DNA of 11,365 nucleotides. It comes from an uncultured Burkholderiales bacterium. GTDB lineage: Bacteria; Pseudomonadota; Gammaproteobacteria; Burkholderiales; Burkholderiaceae_C. The DNA lies in assembly GCA_903856875.1 (NCBI GenBank), contig CAIODE010000285.1, positions 1 through 11,365 of the forward strand, read 5' to 3'. Below, piece by piece: positions 1 to 7,614 of the stretch. The notes beneath the pieces are model-generated. The model was not told the DNA's origin, did not search any database, and worked only from the letters and a program-made list of their open reading frames with translations. Both the position numbers and the translations under genes were made by a program. The stretch's first letter is position 1. The number at the start of each line of letters is the position of its first letter.

Positions 1-1
1 G

Positions 2-2602
2 ATCTTGCGCAACATCTTGGAAAACCCCGCTTGGTATACCGCCTACACACCCTACCAAGCCGAAATCAGTCAAGGCCGCATGGAAGCTTTGGTCAATTTT
101 CAAACCATGATTTGTGATTTAACGGCCATGCCCATTGCCAACGCTTCCATGTTGGACGAAGCGACCGCTGCTGCCGAAGCCATGACCTTGGCCAAGCGTT
201 CGGTTAAATCAAAAAGCAACATCATCATTGTGGCCAGCGATTGCCATCCACAAACGATTGAAGTGATTCAAACGCGTGCAGCGCCTTTAGGCTTGAAGGT
301 GTTGGTAGGTTTCACCTCCGAACTCATGATGCAACACGACTACTTTGCGGTGGTGGCGCAGTACCCTTCCACTTCCGGCATGACGCACAATTTGAAAGAC
401 GTCATTGCACAAGCCCATGCTGCTCAAGCTGCCTTCATTGTGGCCGCTGATTTGCTAGCCTTGACACTTCTCACGCCACCTGGCGAAATGGGCGCCGACA
501 TTGTGGTGGGCACCACGCAACGCTTGGGCATGCCCATGGGCGCCGGTGGCCCACATGCCGCTTACCTGGCCTGCCGCGATGAGTACAAACGCTCTATGCC
601 TGGTCGTTTGGTGGGCGTCACTGTAGACGTGCATGGCAACCCCGCCTATCGTTTGGCTTTGCAAACCCGAGAGCAACACATTCGCCGCGAAAAAGCAACT
701 TCCAACATTTGCACGGCGCAAGTTTTGCCCGCGGTGGTGGCCAGCATGTACACGGTCTATCACGGCCCTGTAGGTTTGAAGCGCATTGCCCAACGCGTGG
801 CCAGCTTCACCGCCATCTTGGCAGAAGGCTTGGAACAACTCGGTTGCAAACTGGCACACAAATCGGCTTTTGATACTTTGCAAATTAGCACCGGCGCACG
901 CACCGAGAATGTGATGCAAAAAGCCGTGCTCAAGGGTTTGAACTTGCGCAAGTTAAGTGCAGACAGCATTGGCGTGTCCTTGGACGAAACCACATCACGC
1001 GACGACATCGAAGCACTCTGGTCAAGCTTTGCAGAAGGCGGCCAAGCCTTGCCAGACTGGACGCCTTTCGAAAAAGGTCGCGACACCCTCATTCCTTCTG
1101 GCCTGCGCCGCACCAGCACATTCCTCACACACCCTGTGTTCAACCGTTACCATTCCGAAACCGGCATGCTGCGTTACATCCGCCAATTGAGCGACAAAGA
1201 TTTGGCGCTCGATCGCAGCATGATTCCTCTGGGCTCTTGCACCATGAAACTCAACGCCACCAGCGAGATGATTCCCATCACCTGGCCCGAGTTTGCCAAC
1301 ATGCACCCCTTTGCACCCGCCGACCAACTTAAGGGCTATGCCCTGCTAGATGAGCAACTGCGTGAATGGCTGTGCCAAGCCACCGGCTATGCAGGCATCA
1401 GCTTGCAACCCAACGCGGGCTCGCAAGGGGAATACGCAGGCCTCTTGGTCATCAAGGCCTTTCACGAAGCCAAGGGCCAAGGCCATCGCAACATTTGCAT
1501 CATTCCTTCTAGCGCGCACGGCACCAACCCTGCCAGCGCGCAAATGGTGGGCATGCAAGTGGTGGTCACCGGTTGCGATGCACAAGGCAACGTCGACATG
1601 GCCGATCTGAAGGCCAAGTGTGAAGAGCACAGCGCCAACTTGGCCGCGGCCATGATCACCTATCCCAGCACGCATGGCGTATTTGAAACCCAAGTCAAAG
1701 CACTGTGCGAACTGGTGCACCAACATGGCGGCCGTGTGTATGTAGACGGGGCCAACATGAATGCGTTGGTGGGCGTGGCCGCCCCCGGTGAATTTGGCGG
1801 CGATGTCAGCCACCTTAATTTGCACAAAACTTTCTGCATTCCCCATGGCGGTGGCGGCCCAGGTGTTGGCCCTGTTTGTGTGGTGGAAGACTTGGTGCCC
1901 TACTTGCCAGGTCATGCCACAGGTGGTTTAAAGGTGAATGGCGTTGGCGCCGTCTCTGCTGCACCTCTAGGAAATGCGGCCGTGTTGCCCATCAGCTGGA
2001 TGTACTGCCGCATGATGGGTGCCGAAGGTTTGAAGCACGCCACTGAGGCGGCTATTTTGGCGGCCAACTACATCAGCCATCGCTTGGCCGATCACTATCC
2101 CACGCTGTACGCCAGCGCTGCTGAAAATGGCAAAGTTGGTCATGTGGCCCACGAGTGCATTTTGGATTTGCGTGGCCTGAAAGAAACCAGTGGCGTGATG
2201 GCCGAAGACGTGGCCAAACGTTTGATGGACTATGGCTTCCACGCCCCTACCTTGTCATTCCCCGTGGTCAACACTCTCATGGTTGAGCCCACTGAAAGCG
2301 AAACCCTCGAGGAAATCGACCGGTTCATCGATGCCATGATTGCCATACGTGAAGAAGTGCGTCTCATTGAAAACGGCGTTTGGACGCAAGACAACAATCC
2401 TCTAAAGCATGCACCCCACACTGCGGCCAGTTTGATGGCTGCCGATTGGAGCCGTCCCTATACACGCGAGGTAGGTGCGGCCCAAGCTGGCCGACCCTTG
2501 AGCAGCGTAAAGTACTGGCCACAAGTGGGCCGAGTTGACAACGTCTATGGCGATCGTAATTTGTTCTGCAGCTGCGTGCCCATGAGCGACTACGCCTCAT
2601 GA
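2..2602 (+). CDS. gcvP: Glycine dehydrogenase (decarboxylating), P-protein of the glycine cleavage system, 5'-truncated by the window
   Basis: This PLP enzyme decarboxylates glycine and passes the aminomethyl group to the lipoyl arm of GcvH, in the cytoplasmic glycine cleavage complex. The reading frame is open from base 2, so the gene enters from outside; about 866 residues are visible, and roughly 95 N-terminal residues are missing compared with the usual ~950-960. The visible part matches the single-chain bacterial P-protein throughout: [13 protein letters not shown] and SQGR near the start, the [14 protein letters not shown] block, [12 protein letters not shown], the [12 protein letters not shown] block, and the PLP site [16 protein letters not shown]. 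The PLP lysine is encoded at 1826-1828 (visible residue 609). The C-terminus [12 protein letters not shown] is also typical. The TTG at position 5 is an internal leucine codon, not a start. The TGA stop overlaps the ATG of the next gene (ATGA), which suggests translational coupling. gcvT and gcvH are expected upstream but not seen. Confidence 0.97.
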   Translation: MLRNILENPAWYTAYTPYQAEISQGRMEALVNFQTMICDLTAMPIANASMLDEATAAAEAMTLAKRSVKSKSNIIIVASDCHPQTIEVIQTRAAPLGLKVLVGFTSELMMQHDYFAVVAQYPSTSGMTHNLKDVIAQAHAAQAAFIVAADLLALTLLTPPGEMGADIVVGTTQRLGMPMGAGGPHAAYLACRDEYKRSMPGRLVGVTVDVHGNPAYRLALQTREQHIRREKATSNICTAQVLPAVVASMYTVYHGPVGLKRIAQRVASFTAILAEGLEQLGCKLAHKSAFDTLQISTGARTENVMQKAVLKGLNLRKLSADSIGVSLDETTSRDDIEALWSSFAEGGQALPDWTPFEKGRDTLIPSGLRRTSTFLTHPVFNRYHSETGMLRYIRQLSDKDLALDRSMIPLGSCTMKLNATSEMIPITWPEFANMHPFAPADQLKGYALLDEQLREWLCQATGYAGISLQPNAGSQGEYAGLLVIKAFHEAKGQGHRNICIIPSSAHGTNPASAQMVGMQVVVTGCDAQGNVDMADLKAKCEEHSANLAAAMITYPSTHGVFETQVKALCELVHQHGGRVYVDGANMNALVGVAAPGEFGGDVSHLNLHKTFCIPHGGGGPGVGPVCVVEDLVPYLPGHATGGLKVNGVGAVSAAPLGNAAVLPISWMYCRMMGAEGLKHATEAAILAANYISHRLADHYPTLYASAAENGKVGHVAHECILDLRGLKETSGVMAEDVAKRLMDYGFHAPTLSFPVVNTLMVEPTESETLEEIDRFIDAMIAIREEVRLIENGVWTQDNNPLKHAPHTAASLMAADWSRPYTREVGAAQAGRPLSSVKYWPQVGRVDNVYGDRNLFCSCVPMSDYAS

Positions 2603-3084
2603 GCGCTTTGCAAATTAAGCGTGTTGACTATTTGGATGGGCCAGATGCGCAGGCTTTGGTCTTCTTGCTAGATGCCTACGCACAAGATCCGATGGGCGGT
2701 GGTGATGCGCTCCAACCAGAAGCTGCAGCGCGACTCTGCAGCGACTTGGCTCGCATTGCAGGTGCAGCCAGTTTCATTGCTTGGCTTGAAGACAAACCGG
2801 TGGGCCTGATCAACTGCCTTGAGGGCTACTCCACCTTCAAGGCAAAACCCCTGCTCAACGTGCATGACATTGCTGTCTTGGCGGGTCATCGGGGCCAAGG
2901 CGTTGGACAAGCACTGCTCAAAGCAGCACAAGATCATGCCCACACCCGCGGCTGCTGCAAACTCACCCTAGAGGTACTGAGCGGCAACGCACCTGCCTTG
3001 GCCAGCTACAAACGCTTTGGTTTTGCCCAATACGAACTCAATCCGGCCGCAGGACAAGCGCAATTTATGCAAAAGTGGCTGTAA
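2599..3084 (+). CDS. GNAT-family N-acetyltransferase
   Basis: A 161-residue single-domain GNAT protein, predicted to transfer an acyl group from acetyl-CoA to an amine; the substrate is unknown. The acetyl-CoA pyrophosphate-binding motif A is seen at residues 98-103 (RGQGVG) after a beta strand NVHDIAVL, typical of the GNAT fold. Motif B follows with LTLEVLSGN (123-130) and [10 protein letters not shown] (133-142), where Asn130 and Tyr137 sit at the usual family positions. The length is normal for a lone GNAT domain, and no signal peptide is evident. The ATG overlaps the gcvP stop by 4 bp (ATGA), so it is most likely translated by reinitiation on the gcvP message. The next gene starts 13 bp downstream. 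The family call is solid; a link to glycine metabolism is only positional. Confidence 0.9.
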   Translation: MSALQIKRVDYLDGPDAQALVFLLDAYAQDPMGGGDALQPEAAARLCSDLARIAGAASFIAWLEDKPVGLINCLEGYSTFKAKPLLNVHDIAVLAGHRGQGVGQALLKAAQDHAHTRGCCKLTLEVLSGNAPALASYKRFGFAQYELNPAAGQAQFMQKWL

Positions 3085-3097
3085 AGTCACAGCTTGC

Positions 3098-5044
3098 ATG
3101 AACCCAAAACAAATTCGCGTCTTAAGCGTCATCCCGCCGATGACGCAACTCAACACCCCCTACCCGTCTACGGCCTACTTGACGGGCTTTTTGCGTTCGC
3201 GCGGGTTTGAGGCTGTACAAGAAGATTTGGCGCTCAAACTGGTCTTAACTTTGTTCACAGCCCAAGGTTTGGCTGACGTCAAGGTCCGGGCTTTGCAATT
3301 GCCAGAAACAAAACGCAGTGCCAGTGTCAATTTCTTCCTTGATTTTTTTGAGCGCTACGTTCACACCATTGCACCCACCATTTCTTTTTTACAAGGCAAA
3401 GACAGCACACTCAGTCATCGCATTGCTGGCCGTGGATTTCTGCCAGAAGGACCTCGCTTTGCAGCACTCGATGCTTATGTCGACAGCGAATCGGGCGATC
3501 CCCTGTCATGGGCGTTTGGTGCACTGGGTCAGCAAGACCGCGCACGCCACTTGGCCACTTTGTATCTGAACGATTTAGCCGACGTGTTGCGCGATGCCGT
3601 TGACAGTCGTTTTGAATTTGTTCGCTACGGCGAATCATTGGCAGGCAGTCAAGCCACTTTTGAACCACTGGCAGAAGCACTTGCAGCGCCACTCACTTTG
3701 ATGGATGAAAAACTACAAGGGCTCACGCTAGAAGCCATTGAAAAACACCTCCCATCCTTGGTCTTGCTTTCCGTCCCGTTTCCTGGCGCTGTTTATGCAG
3801 CATTCAGAATTGCGCAGTGCATCAAACAACATCATCCGCACATTCGCATTGCCCTCGGTGGCGGCTTTGTCAACACCGAACTGCGAGAAATGACAGAGCC
3901 GCGCGTATTTGATTTCGTCGATTTCGTCTCACTCGATTCAGGCGAACGTCCTTTGTTGGCTTTGTTAGAACATCTAGAAGGAAAGCGGTCAGCGTTGCGC
4001 TTGGTTAGAACCTTTGTGCGAAAACAAGACACTGGCACTGTTCAGTTAATGAACTGGTCAGAGCCCGATGTGCCCTTTGAAGAAGTAGGCACCGCCACAT
4101 GGGATGGCTTGCCTTTGCAAGACTACTTGTCCTTGCTAGACATGCTCAACCCCATGCACCGTTTGTGGAGCGATGGCCGCTGGAACAAACTCACTGTGGC
4201 GCACGGTTGCTATTGGAAAAAATGCAGTTTCTGCGATGTGAGCCTAGATTACATTTCTCGCTACGAAACAGCTTCTGCATCCTTGCTGGTCGATCGCATT
4301 GAACAAATCGTGCGAGAAACGGGGCAAACTGGTTTCCACTTTGTCGACGAAGCCGCGCCACCAAAAGCGCTCAAAGCCTTGGCCGAAGAGCTGATTCGCA
4401 GAAATGTGCACATCTCGTGGTGGGGCAACATTCGATTTGAGAAAACCTTCACGCCAGAGTTGGCAGAACTGTTGGCCGAGAGCGGTTGCATTGCCATGTC
4501 TGGCGGTCTAGAAGTGGCTTCCGACCGTTTGCTCAAGTTGATGAAAAAAGGCGTGAATGTAGAGCAAGTGGCGCAAGTGACCAAAGGCTTCTCAGAAGCT
4601 GGCGTCTTGGTTCACGCCTACCTGATGTATGGCTTCCCCACACAAACCGTGCAAGACACTGTTGATGCGCTGGAATATGTACGCCAATTGTTTGAAAACG
4701 GCTGCATTCAAAGCGGCTTCTTCCACCGCTTCGCCTGCACAGTTCATTCTCCAGTGGGCTTGAACCCCGAAGAATACGGCATTGAACTGATCCCGTTGCC
4801 ACCTGTAAGTTTTGGCAAGAACGACATAGATTTCATCGATTCAAAGGGAGTGGATCACGACCTTTTAGGGCTGGGTTTGAAAAAAGCAATCTACAACTTC
4901 ATGCATGGCATTGGCCAAGAACAAGATGTGCGCAGTTGGTTTCAGGATGCACTCATTGAACATGCAAGCGGCAAAAGTCCAGCTTTCAAAATTCCGAAAA
5001 GCACCGTGTCAAGACACAAAATATCTCAGGCCTTACAGCGATAG
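3098..5044 (+). CDS. Radical SAM protein with B12-binding-like N-terminal region (COG1032 type), function unknown
   Basis: A 648-residue protein. Residues 6-40 (IRVLSVIPPMTQLNTPYPS followed by YLTGFLRSRGF) look like the first beta-alpha unit of a cobalamin-binding domain. Residues 220-285 (LVLLSVPFPG, IAQCIKQHHPHIRIALGGGF, then DFVDFVSLDSGE) look like its later strands. About 170 unassigned residues lie between them, and no DxHxxG cobalamin-ligand motif is seen. The radical SAM core starts around residue 365: HGCYWKKCSFCD carries Cys371, Cys376 and Cys379, i.e. CX4CX2C instead of CX3CX2C. It is followed by FHFVDEAAPP (413-422), SGGLEVASDRLLKLMKKGV (468-486) and HAYLMYGFPTQT (506-517), all typical of SAM-binding core strands. 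The ATG at 3098 is chosen because the frame extends upstream only by a TTG inside the GNAT gene. It lies 13 bp after that gene and has no strong Shine-Dalgarno, so coupled translation is likely. It may be a methyltransferase, mutase or ring-forming enzyme; the substrate cannot be told. Confidence 0.88.
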   Translation: MNPKQIRVLSVIPPMTQLNTPYPSTAYLTGFLRSRGFEAVQEDLALKLVLTLFTAQGLADVKVRALQLPETKRSASVNFFLDFFERYVHTIAPTISFLQGKDSTLSHRIAGRGFLPEGPRFAALDAYVDSESGDPLSWAFGALGQQDRARHLATLYLNDLADVLRDAVDSRFEFVRYGESLAGSQATFEPLAEALAAPLTLMDEKLQGLTLEAIEKHLPSLVLLSVPFPGAVYAAFRIAQCIKQHHPHIRIALGGGFVNTELREMTEPRVFDFVDFVSLDSGERPLLALLEHLEGKRSALRLVRTFVRKQDTGTVQLMNWSEPDVPFEEVGTATWDGLPLQDYLSLLDMLNPMHRLWSDGRWNKLTVAHGCYWKKCSFCDVSLDYISRYETASASLLVDRIEQIVRETGQTGFHFVDEAAPPKALKALAEELIRRNVHISWWGNIRFEKTFTPELAELLAESGCIAMSGGLEVASDRLLKLMKKGVNVEQVAQVTKGFSEAGVLVHAYLMYGFPTQTVQDTVDALEYVRQLFENGCIQSGFFHRFACTVHSPVGLNPEEYGIELIPLPPVSFGKNDIDFIDSKGVDHDLLGLGLKKAIYNFMHGIGQEQDVRSWFQDALIEHASGKSPAFKIPKSTVSRHKISQALQR

Positions 5045-5071
5045 GTGTTTAGCTTTCTGAAGGTTTATTAG

Positions 5072-5659
5072 TCATTCATGGCTTGGATAAACTTTGTAAG
5101 AAAGCAGCTTGCCAGCCGAATTCACTTTGGCCAACACCATATCCCCCGACCCCACGTTTTCGCCCATGAACTCTGCAATGTTCACATGGTGTGTGACCAA
5201 TATCAACGTTTTCTCGTTCTTTGAATTGAGTTGGTTTGAAATGAACTTTTGAAGCTTCAAGTTGCTTTGCGTGCCTTGACCCATGACATCAAAAAACGAA
5301 TTCAGAGACGCTTCGTGAACTGGGTCGCCAAGGGCCAACTTTTCAGCAGTTTCTTTGCACCGACACCAAGCACTGGTAAACACTATCGTATCTCGCACAC
5401 CTTGCATCTTTAGCCACTGACCAATACGCTGCGCCTGCTCTCGACCTTGGGCATCTAAATTTCTTTGCGATTTGCAATCTTGAAGCGTGTAACCAGCAGG
5501 GTCTCCCACGCCAGGCGCCAAAGCATGGCGCATGAGCAAAACATAGTCAGATTTTTTGAGTAACTCAGACATTTCACTTGCGCATGCATGGACGCTGCCC
5601 GTTAAGACAACGCCCAGCAACACCAGCTTCAGCAAGTTCTCCTTAATTGACTTGATCAT
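5072..5659 (-). CDS. Exported histidine phosphatase superfamily protein
   Basis: A 195-residue branch-1 histidine phosphatase, a fold that hydrolyses phosphate esters through a phosphohistidine. The N-terminus MIKSIKENLLKLVLLGVVL with SVHACASE behind it is a signal peptide, cleaved near residue 25-28, so the enzyme should act in the periplasm. A lipoprotein is less likely because VHAC is a poor lipobox. The catalytic motif is LLMRHALAPG (Arg44, His45), with Ala where the classic motif has Gly. Arg100 in TSAWCRCKETAE, Glu118 and His157 in LVTHHVN complete the expected pocket. Cys62, Cys99 and Cys101 remain in the mature part. The start is uncertain: this ATG, or a TTG two codons earlier (5665) that overlaps the upstream stop as TTGA. 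It is last in a minus-strand operon and ends 27 bp from the convergent radical SAM gene; no clear terminator hairpin is visible between them. The substrate is unknown. Confidence 0.87.
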   Translation of the reverse strand: MIKSIKENLLKLVLLGVVLTGSVHACASEMSELLKKSDYVLLMRHALAPGVGDPAGYTLQDCKSQRNLDAQGREQAQRIGQWLKMQGVRDTIVFTSAWCRCKETAEKLALGDPVHEASLNSFFDVMGQGTQSNLKLQKFISNQLNSKNEKTLILVTHHVNIAEFMGENVGSGDMVLAKVNSAGKLLSYKVYPSHE

Positions 5660-5661
5660 TT

Positions 5662-5835
5662 TCAAGCAGTCGGAGATTTGTCTTGCTTAGATTGAGTCCC
5701 TTGCCCCTCATCTGTTGCCAGCTCTAGCTTAGGCATGGCCATTTTTTTGCCATCCCATTGCTGACCGCACAAGCAGAAACCCTCAGGGTCAATGATGCAA
5801 GTACCGGTGCCACAACATCTAGGATCTTCACTCAT
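5662..5835 (-). CDS. Small cysteine-rich protein (57 aa), function unknown
   Basis: A 57-residue protein with five cysteines in its first 23 residues: Cys7, Cys8, Cys13, Cys21 and Cys23, in CCGTGTC and EGFCLCGQQWDG. The rest (from about residue 34) is hydrophilic and probably disordered, ending TQSKQDKSPTA. There is no signal peptide or membrane segment. The start is set by a strong Shine-Dalgarno AAAGGGGG just upstream; a longer frame reaching 5895 would run into the end of the SDR gene and is not preferred. It lies 25 bp after the SDR stop, and its TGA sits at or within a few bases of the start of the phosphatase gene. The CCx4Cx7CxC pattern suggests a bound metal ion (zinc or an iron-sulfur cluster) or redox-active thiols; this is inference. 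I recall similar short proteins in other Burkholderiales but cannot name a family. Confidence 0.78.
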   Translation of the reverse strand: MSEDPRCCGTGTCIIDPEGFCLCGQQWDGKKMAMPKLELATDEGQGTQSKQDKSPTA

Positions 5836-5839
5836 GTTT

Positions 5840-5847
5840 CCCCCTTT
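5840..5847 (-). promoter_or_regulatory. Ribosome binding site of the cysteine-rich small protein
   Basis: On the minus strand the sequence reads AAAGGGGGAAAC before the ATG at 5835. AAAGG lies about 7 bases from the start codon. This is the clearest Shine-Dalgarno in the minus-strand operon. It decides the start of the small gene and shows that the gene is independently translated. Confidence 0.75.
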
Positions 5848-5860
5848 AAAATGAGATTCA

Positions 5861-6565
5861 TCACCATGGAATATCCTGCCCAGCATGGTCGACAAACTGC
5901 GCTCGGCCGTTAGGCTTTAATTCTGACATGGCAGCCATCATTTTTGAAACTGATTCTTCTGGCAGCATGGCGTTTTCTGCGGCTACAAAACTAGAAGACA
6001 ATTTCGATTGAACCGTACCTGGCTGTAAAGCAGCAAAAATACACAACGGCTTTTTTCGAGAAGCCTCAATCGCTGCCGTTTGCAAAAACATATTTCTAGC
6101 GGCCTTGGCGGCTCGGTAGCCATACCATCCGCCTTTTTGATTGTCTTCAATGCTTCCCACCCGTGCTGACAAGGTGGCATAGCAAGATGACTCTTGACCC
6201 ACTAGCAATGGAAAGAAATGCTTCATGAGCAAAGCAGGACCCACTGCATTCACTTCAAACTGCTTTAAAAGTTGCTTGGCATTCAAGGCTTCCAAGCGCT
6301 TTTCAGGACCTTTTCCTTCAATGGTCAATGCGCCTGTTGCATCAATGATCCATTTGAATTGGCATGCGCCAAAGGGGCCAGTCGCACTTTTCAATTGATC
6401 AGCGCAATGCGCCATGCTGTCTTCGTTTTCTAATCCAAAATGCAATTCACTTTGACGCGACAAACCCACAACCAACGAGCACTCAGGATCATTTTGAAAA
6501 TGAGAGACAAAAGCGCTGCCAATTGCACCGCTTGAGCCTAAAACCAAAGCTTGATAAGGGCTCAT
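5861..6565 (-). CDS. Short-chain dehydrogenase/reductase, C-factor (CsgA)-like
   Basis: A 234-residue classical-size SDR, predicted NAD(P)-dependent oxidoreductase of the cytoplasm. The nucleotide-binding turn is GSSGAIG (residues 10-16). The active-site set is Asn106 (in VNAVGP), Ser133 (in TLSARVGS), Tyr150 and Lys154 (YRAAK). The usual NNAG block is replaced by DATGAL (76-81). The C-terminus GQDIPW resembles the end of CsgA/C-factor-like SDRs, so I place it there rather than with FabG. The start chosen is the ATG in TGATG, whose A is the last base of the upstream DUF393 stop (1-bp overlap), implying translational coupling. Another ATG six codons earlier (6583) would overlap that gene further. 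The substrate is unknown. Confidence 0.87.
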   Translation of the reverse strand: MSPYQALVLGSSGAIGSAFVSHFQNDPECSLVVGLSRQSELHFGLENEDSMAHCADQLKSATGPFGACQFKWIIDATGALTIEGKGPEKRLEALNAKQLLKQFEVNAVGPALLMKHFFPLLVGQESSCYATLSARVGSIEDNQKGGWYGYRAAKAARNMFLQTAAIEASRKKPLCIFAALQPGTVQSKLSSSFVAAENAMLPEESVSKMMAAMSELKPNGRAQFVDHAGQDIPW

Positions 6566-6951
6566 CAATGACGTGCATCCCATTTGAGCAAGTACTTTTG
6601 CACAGTAGGCCGAATGGGCAAGAACATTTTGTAGCCCACGTTAATGGCCCAACTGAAAGGCCACACAGAAAACACACGGCCCGCCAAGCGCCAGCCTCGC
6701 AGCTCCAACCACAATCGGGCAAATGCAGCACCACCCTCATACAAATTGCCCTGAGCATCACGCACATGGAAGTAAGCCATGGCAAGCTTACAATTGAGTC
6801 CGTCGCCCAAACTTGAATCGTCGTTGGACTGGAAATTGACATTCACATCGTGCCAAACCAATTGCGCCGCATCTGGATTGCCTTTGTAAAAAGCAATTTC
6901 ACGTCGGCACAAGGGGCAGCTGCCATCGTAGTAAATGGTCAGTGCGGGCAT
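6565..6951 (-). CDS. DUF393 / DCC-family thiol-disulfide oxidoreductase-like protein
   Basis: A 128-residue protein that opens with the family signature: LTIYYDGSCPLCRREIAFY, with the CPLC pair Cys12 and Cys15 directly after Asp9-Gly10. The DGxCxxC motif with a following Arg is the hallmark of the DCC family, which resembles thioredoxin-like thiol oxidoreductases. The middle (VRDAQGNLYEGGAAFARLW) and the aromatic, hydrophobic stretch FSVWPFSWAINVGYKMF also fit DUF393. The ATG lies 3 bp after the stop of the DsbA/FrnE-like gene, and its own stop overlaps the SDR start by one base, so it is firmly embedded in the operon. The biochemical role of this family is poorly defined; a disulfide exchange role with its neighbours is inference. 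Confidence 0.9.
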   Translation of the reverse strand: MPALTIYYDGSCPLCRREIAFYKGNPDAAQLVWHDVNVNFQSNDDSSLGDGLNCKLAMAYFHVRDAQGNLYEGGAAFARLWLELRGWRLAGRVFSVWPFSWAINVGYKMFLPIRPTVQKYLLKWDARH

Positions 6952-6954
6952 GTC

Positions 6955-7614
6955 TCAAACTTCACCGGCAGCAATTCTTCTGAGCGCTTGCTCAAAGACT
7001 TCTGCAGGCTGGCCTCCTGAAATCAAATGCTTGTCATTGATGATGACGGCAGGCACAGAATGAATGCCTGCTTGTTGGTAATGCTGCTCTATTTTCCGTA
7101 CTTCTTGCGCATAGGCGTCAGAAGTCAAAATACTTCGGGCTTCAGAGACATCCAAGCCTATGGAGGCCACGACGGCCAACAAAACTTCATCAGATTCGAC
7201 TTGCTCGGCACGGCCCTGATACGACTCAAGCAAAGCGCGCTTAAGGGCATGCTGACTGCCCTCAGGCCCTTTGACGCCAGCCCAATGCAGCAATCGGTGC
7301 GCATTGAAGGTGTTGTAAACACGGCCTCTACCGCCAGGGTTGAATTTGAAGCCAACCTCTTCTCCCCGCGCAGCAATGTTGGCGCGGATCTGCGCCTGTT
7401 GCTCAGGGGTTGAACCGTATTTGGCAGCCAGGTGCTCGCCTAGGTCCTGCCCACCCGGCTCCATATTGGGGTTCAACTCGAAGGGCTGAAAATGCAGGTC
7501 TGCAGTCACTTCTCCCTTGAGCTTGCCTAAGGCTTGCTCAAGCGCACCCAAGCCCACCGCGCACCAAGGACAGGCAATGTCAGAAACGAAATCGATTTTC
7601 AATGTAGCGACCAT
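6955..7614 (-). CDS. DsbA-family (FrnE-like) thiol oxidoreductase
   Basis: A 219-residue thioredoxin-fold protein with an inserted helical domain, of the cytoplasmic DsbA/FrnE/HCCA-isomerase group. The N-terminus KIDFVSDIACPWCAVG carries the CPWC active site (Cys15, Cys18), and HSVPAVIIN (185-193) gives the cis-proline loop at Pro188. The helical insert between them includes FQPFELNPNM and RVYNTFNAHRLLHWA, both typical of FrnE-like proteins. There is no signal peptide, so action in the cytosol is expected, unlike periplasmic DsbA. The ATG at 7614 is chosen over an upstream TTG (7653), which would add 13 unlike residues. It is first in the five-gene minus-strand operon, and the divergent aroQ lies on the other side of the intergenic region. 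FrnE-like proteins have been linked to oxidative stress resistance; the role here is not shown. Confidence 0.92.
   Translation of the reverse strand: MVATLKIDFVSDIACPWCAVGLGALEQALGKLKGEVTADLHFQPFELNPNMEPGGQDLGEHLAAKYGSTPEQQAQIRANIAARGEEVGFKFNPGGRGRVYNTFNAHRLLHWAGVKGPEGSQHALKRALLESYQGRAEQVESDEVLLAVVASIGLDVSEARSILTSDAYAQEVRKIEQHYQQAGIHSVPAVIINDKHLISGGQPAEVFEQALRRIAAGEV

Noticed and set aside
455..919. A 154-codon minus-strand frame inside gcvP
   Set aside because: Also antisense shadow of gcvP; no ribosome binding site or family motif.
1346..1915. A 189-codon open frame on the minus strand inside gcvP
   Set aside because: It is antisense to an unambiguous, fully conserved P-protein region that includes the PLP site. 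Its product has no recognisable motif and is rich in His/Ala/Gly, as expected from the shadow of a GC-biased codon pattern.
3017..3097. Longer N-terminus for the radical SAM protein, from a TTG within the GNAT gene
   Set aside because: It adds 27 residues unlike any B12-binding domain and overlaps the GNAT C-terminus by 68 bases. The ATG at 3098 starts directly before the typical first strand IRVLSVIPP.
3401..3430. DSTLSHRIAG as a possible cobalamin DxHxxG site
   Set aside because: The spacing is wrong (five residues between Asp and His, and not followed by xxG), and it lies within the unassigned insert, not at the expected loop.
5045..5071. Bidirectional terminator between the convergent radical SAM and phosphatase genes
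   Set aside because: No stable inverted repeat followed by a T-run was found by eye; CTTTCTGAAG is not a true palindrome.
5836..5895. Longer N-terminus for the cysteine-rich protein
   Set aside because: It would overlap the SDR 3' end and skip the strong AAAGGGGG ribosome binding site located before the ATG at 5835.
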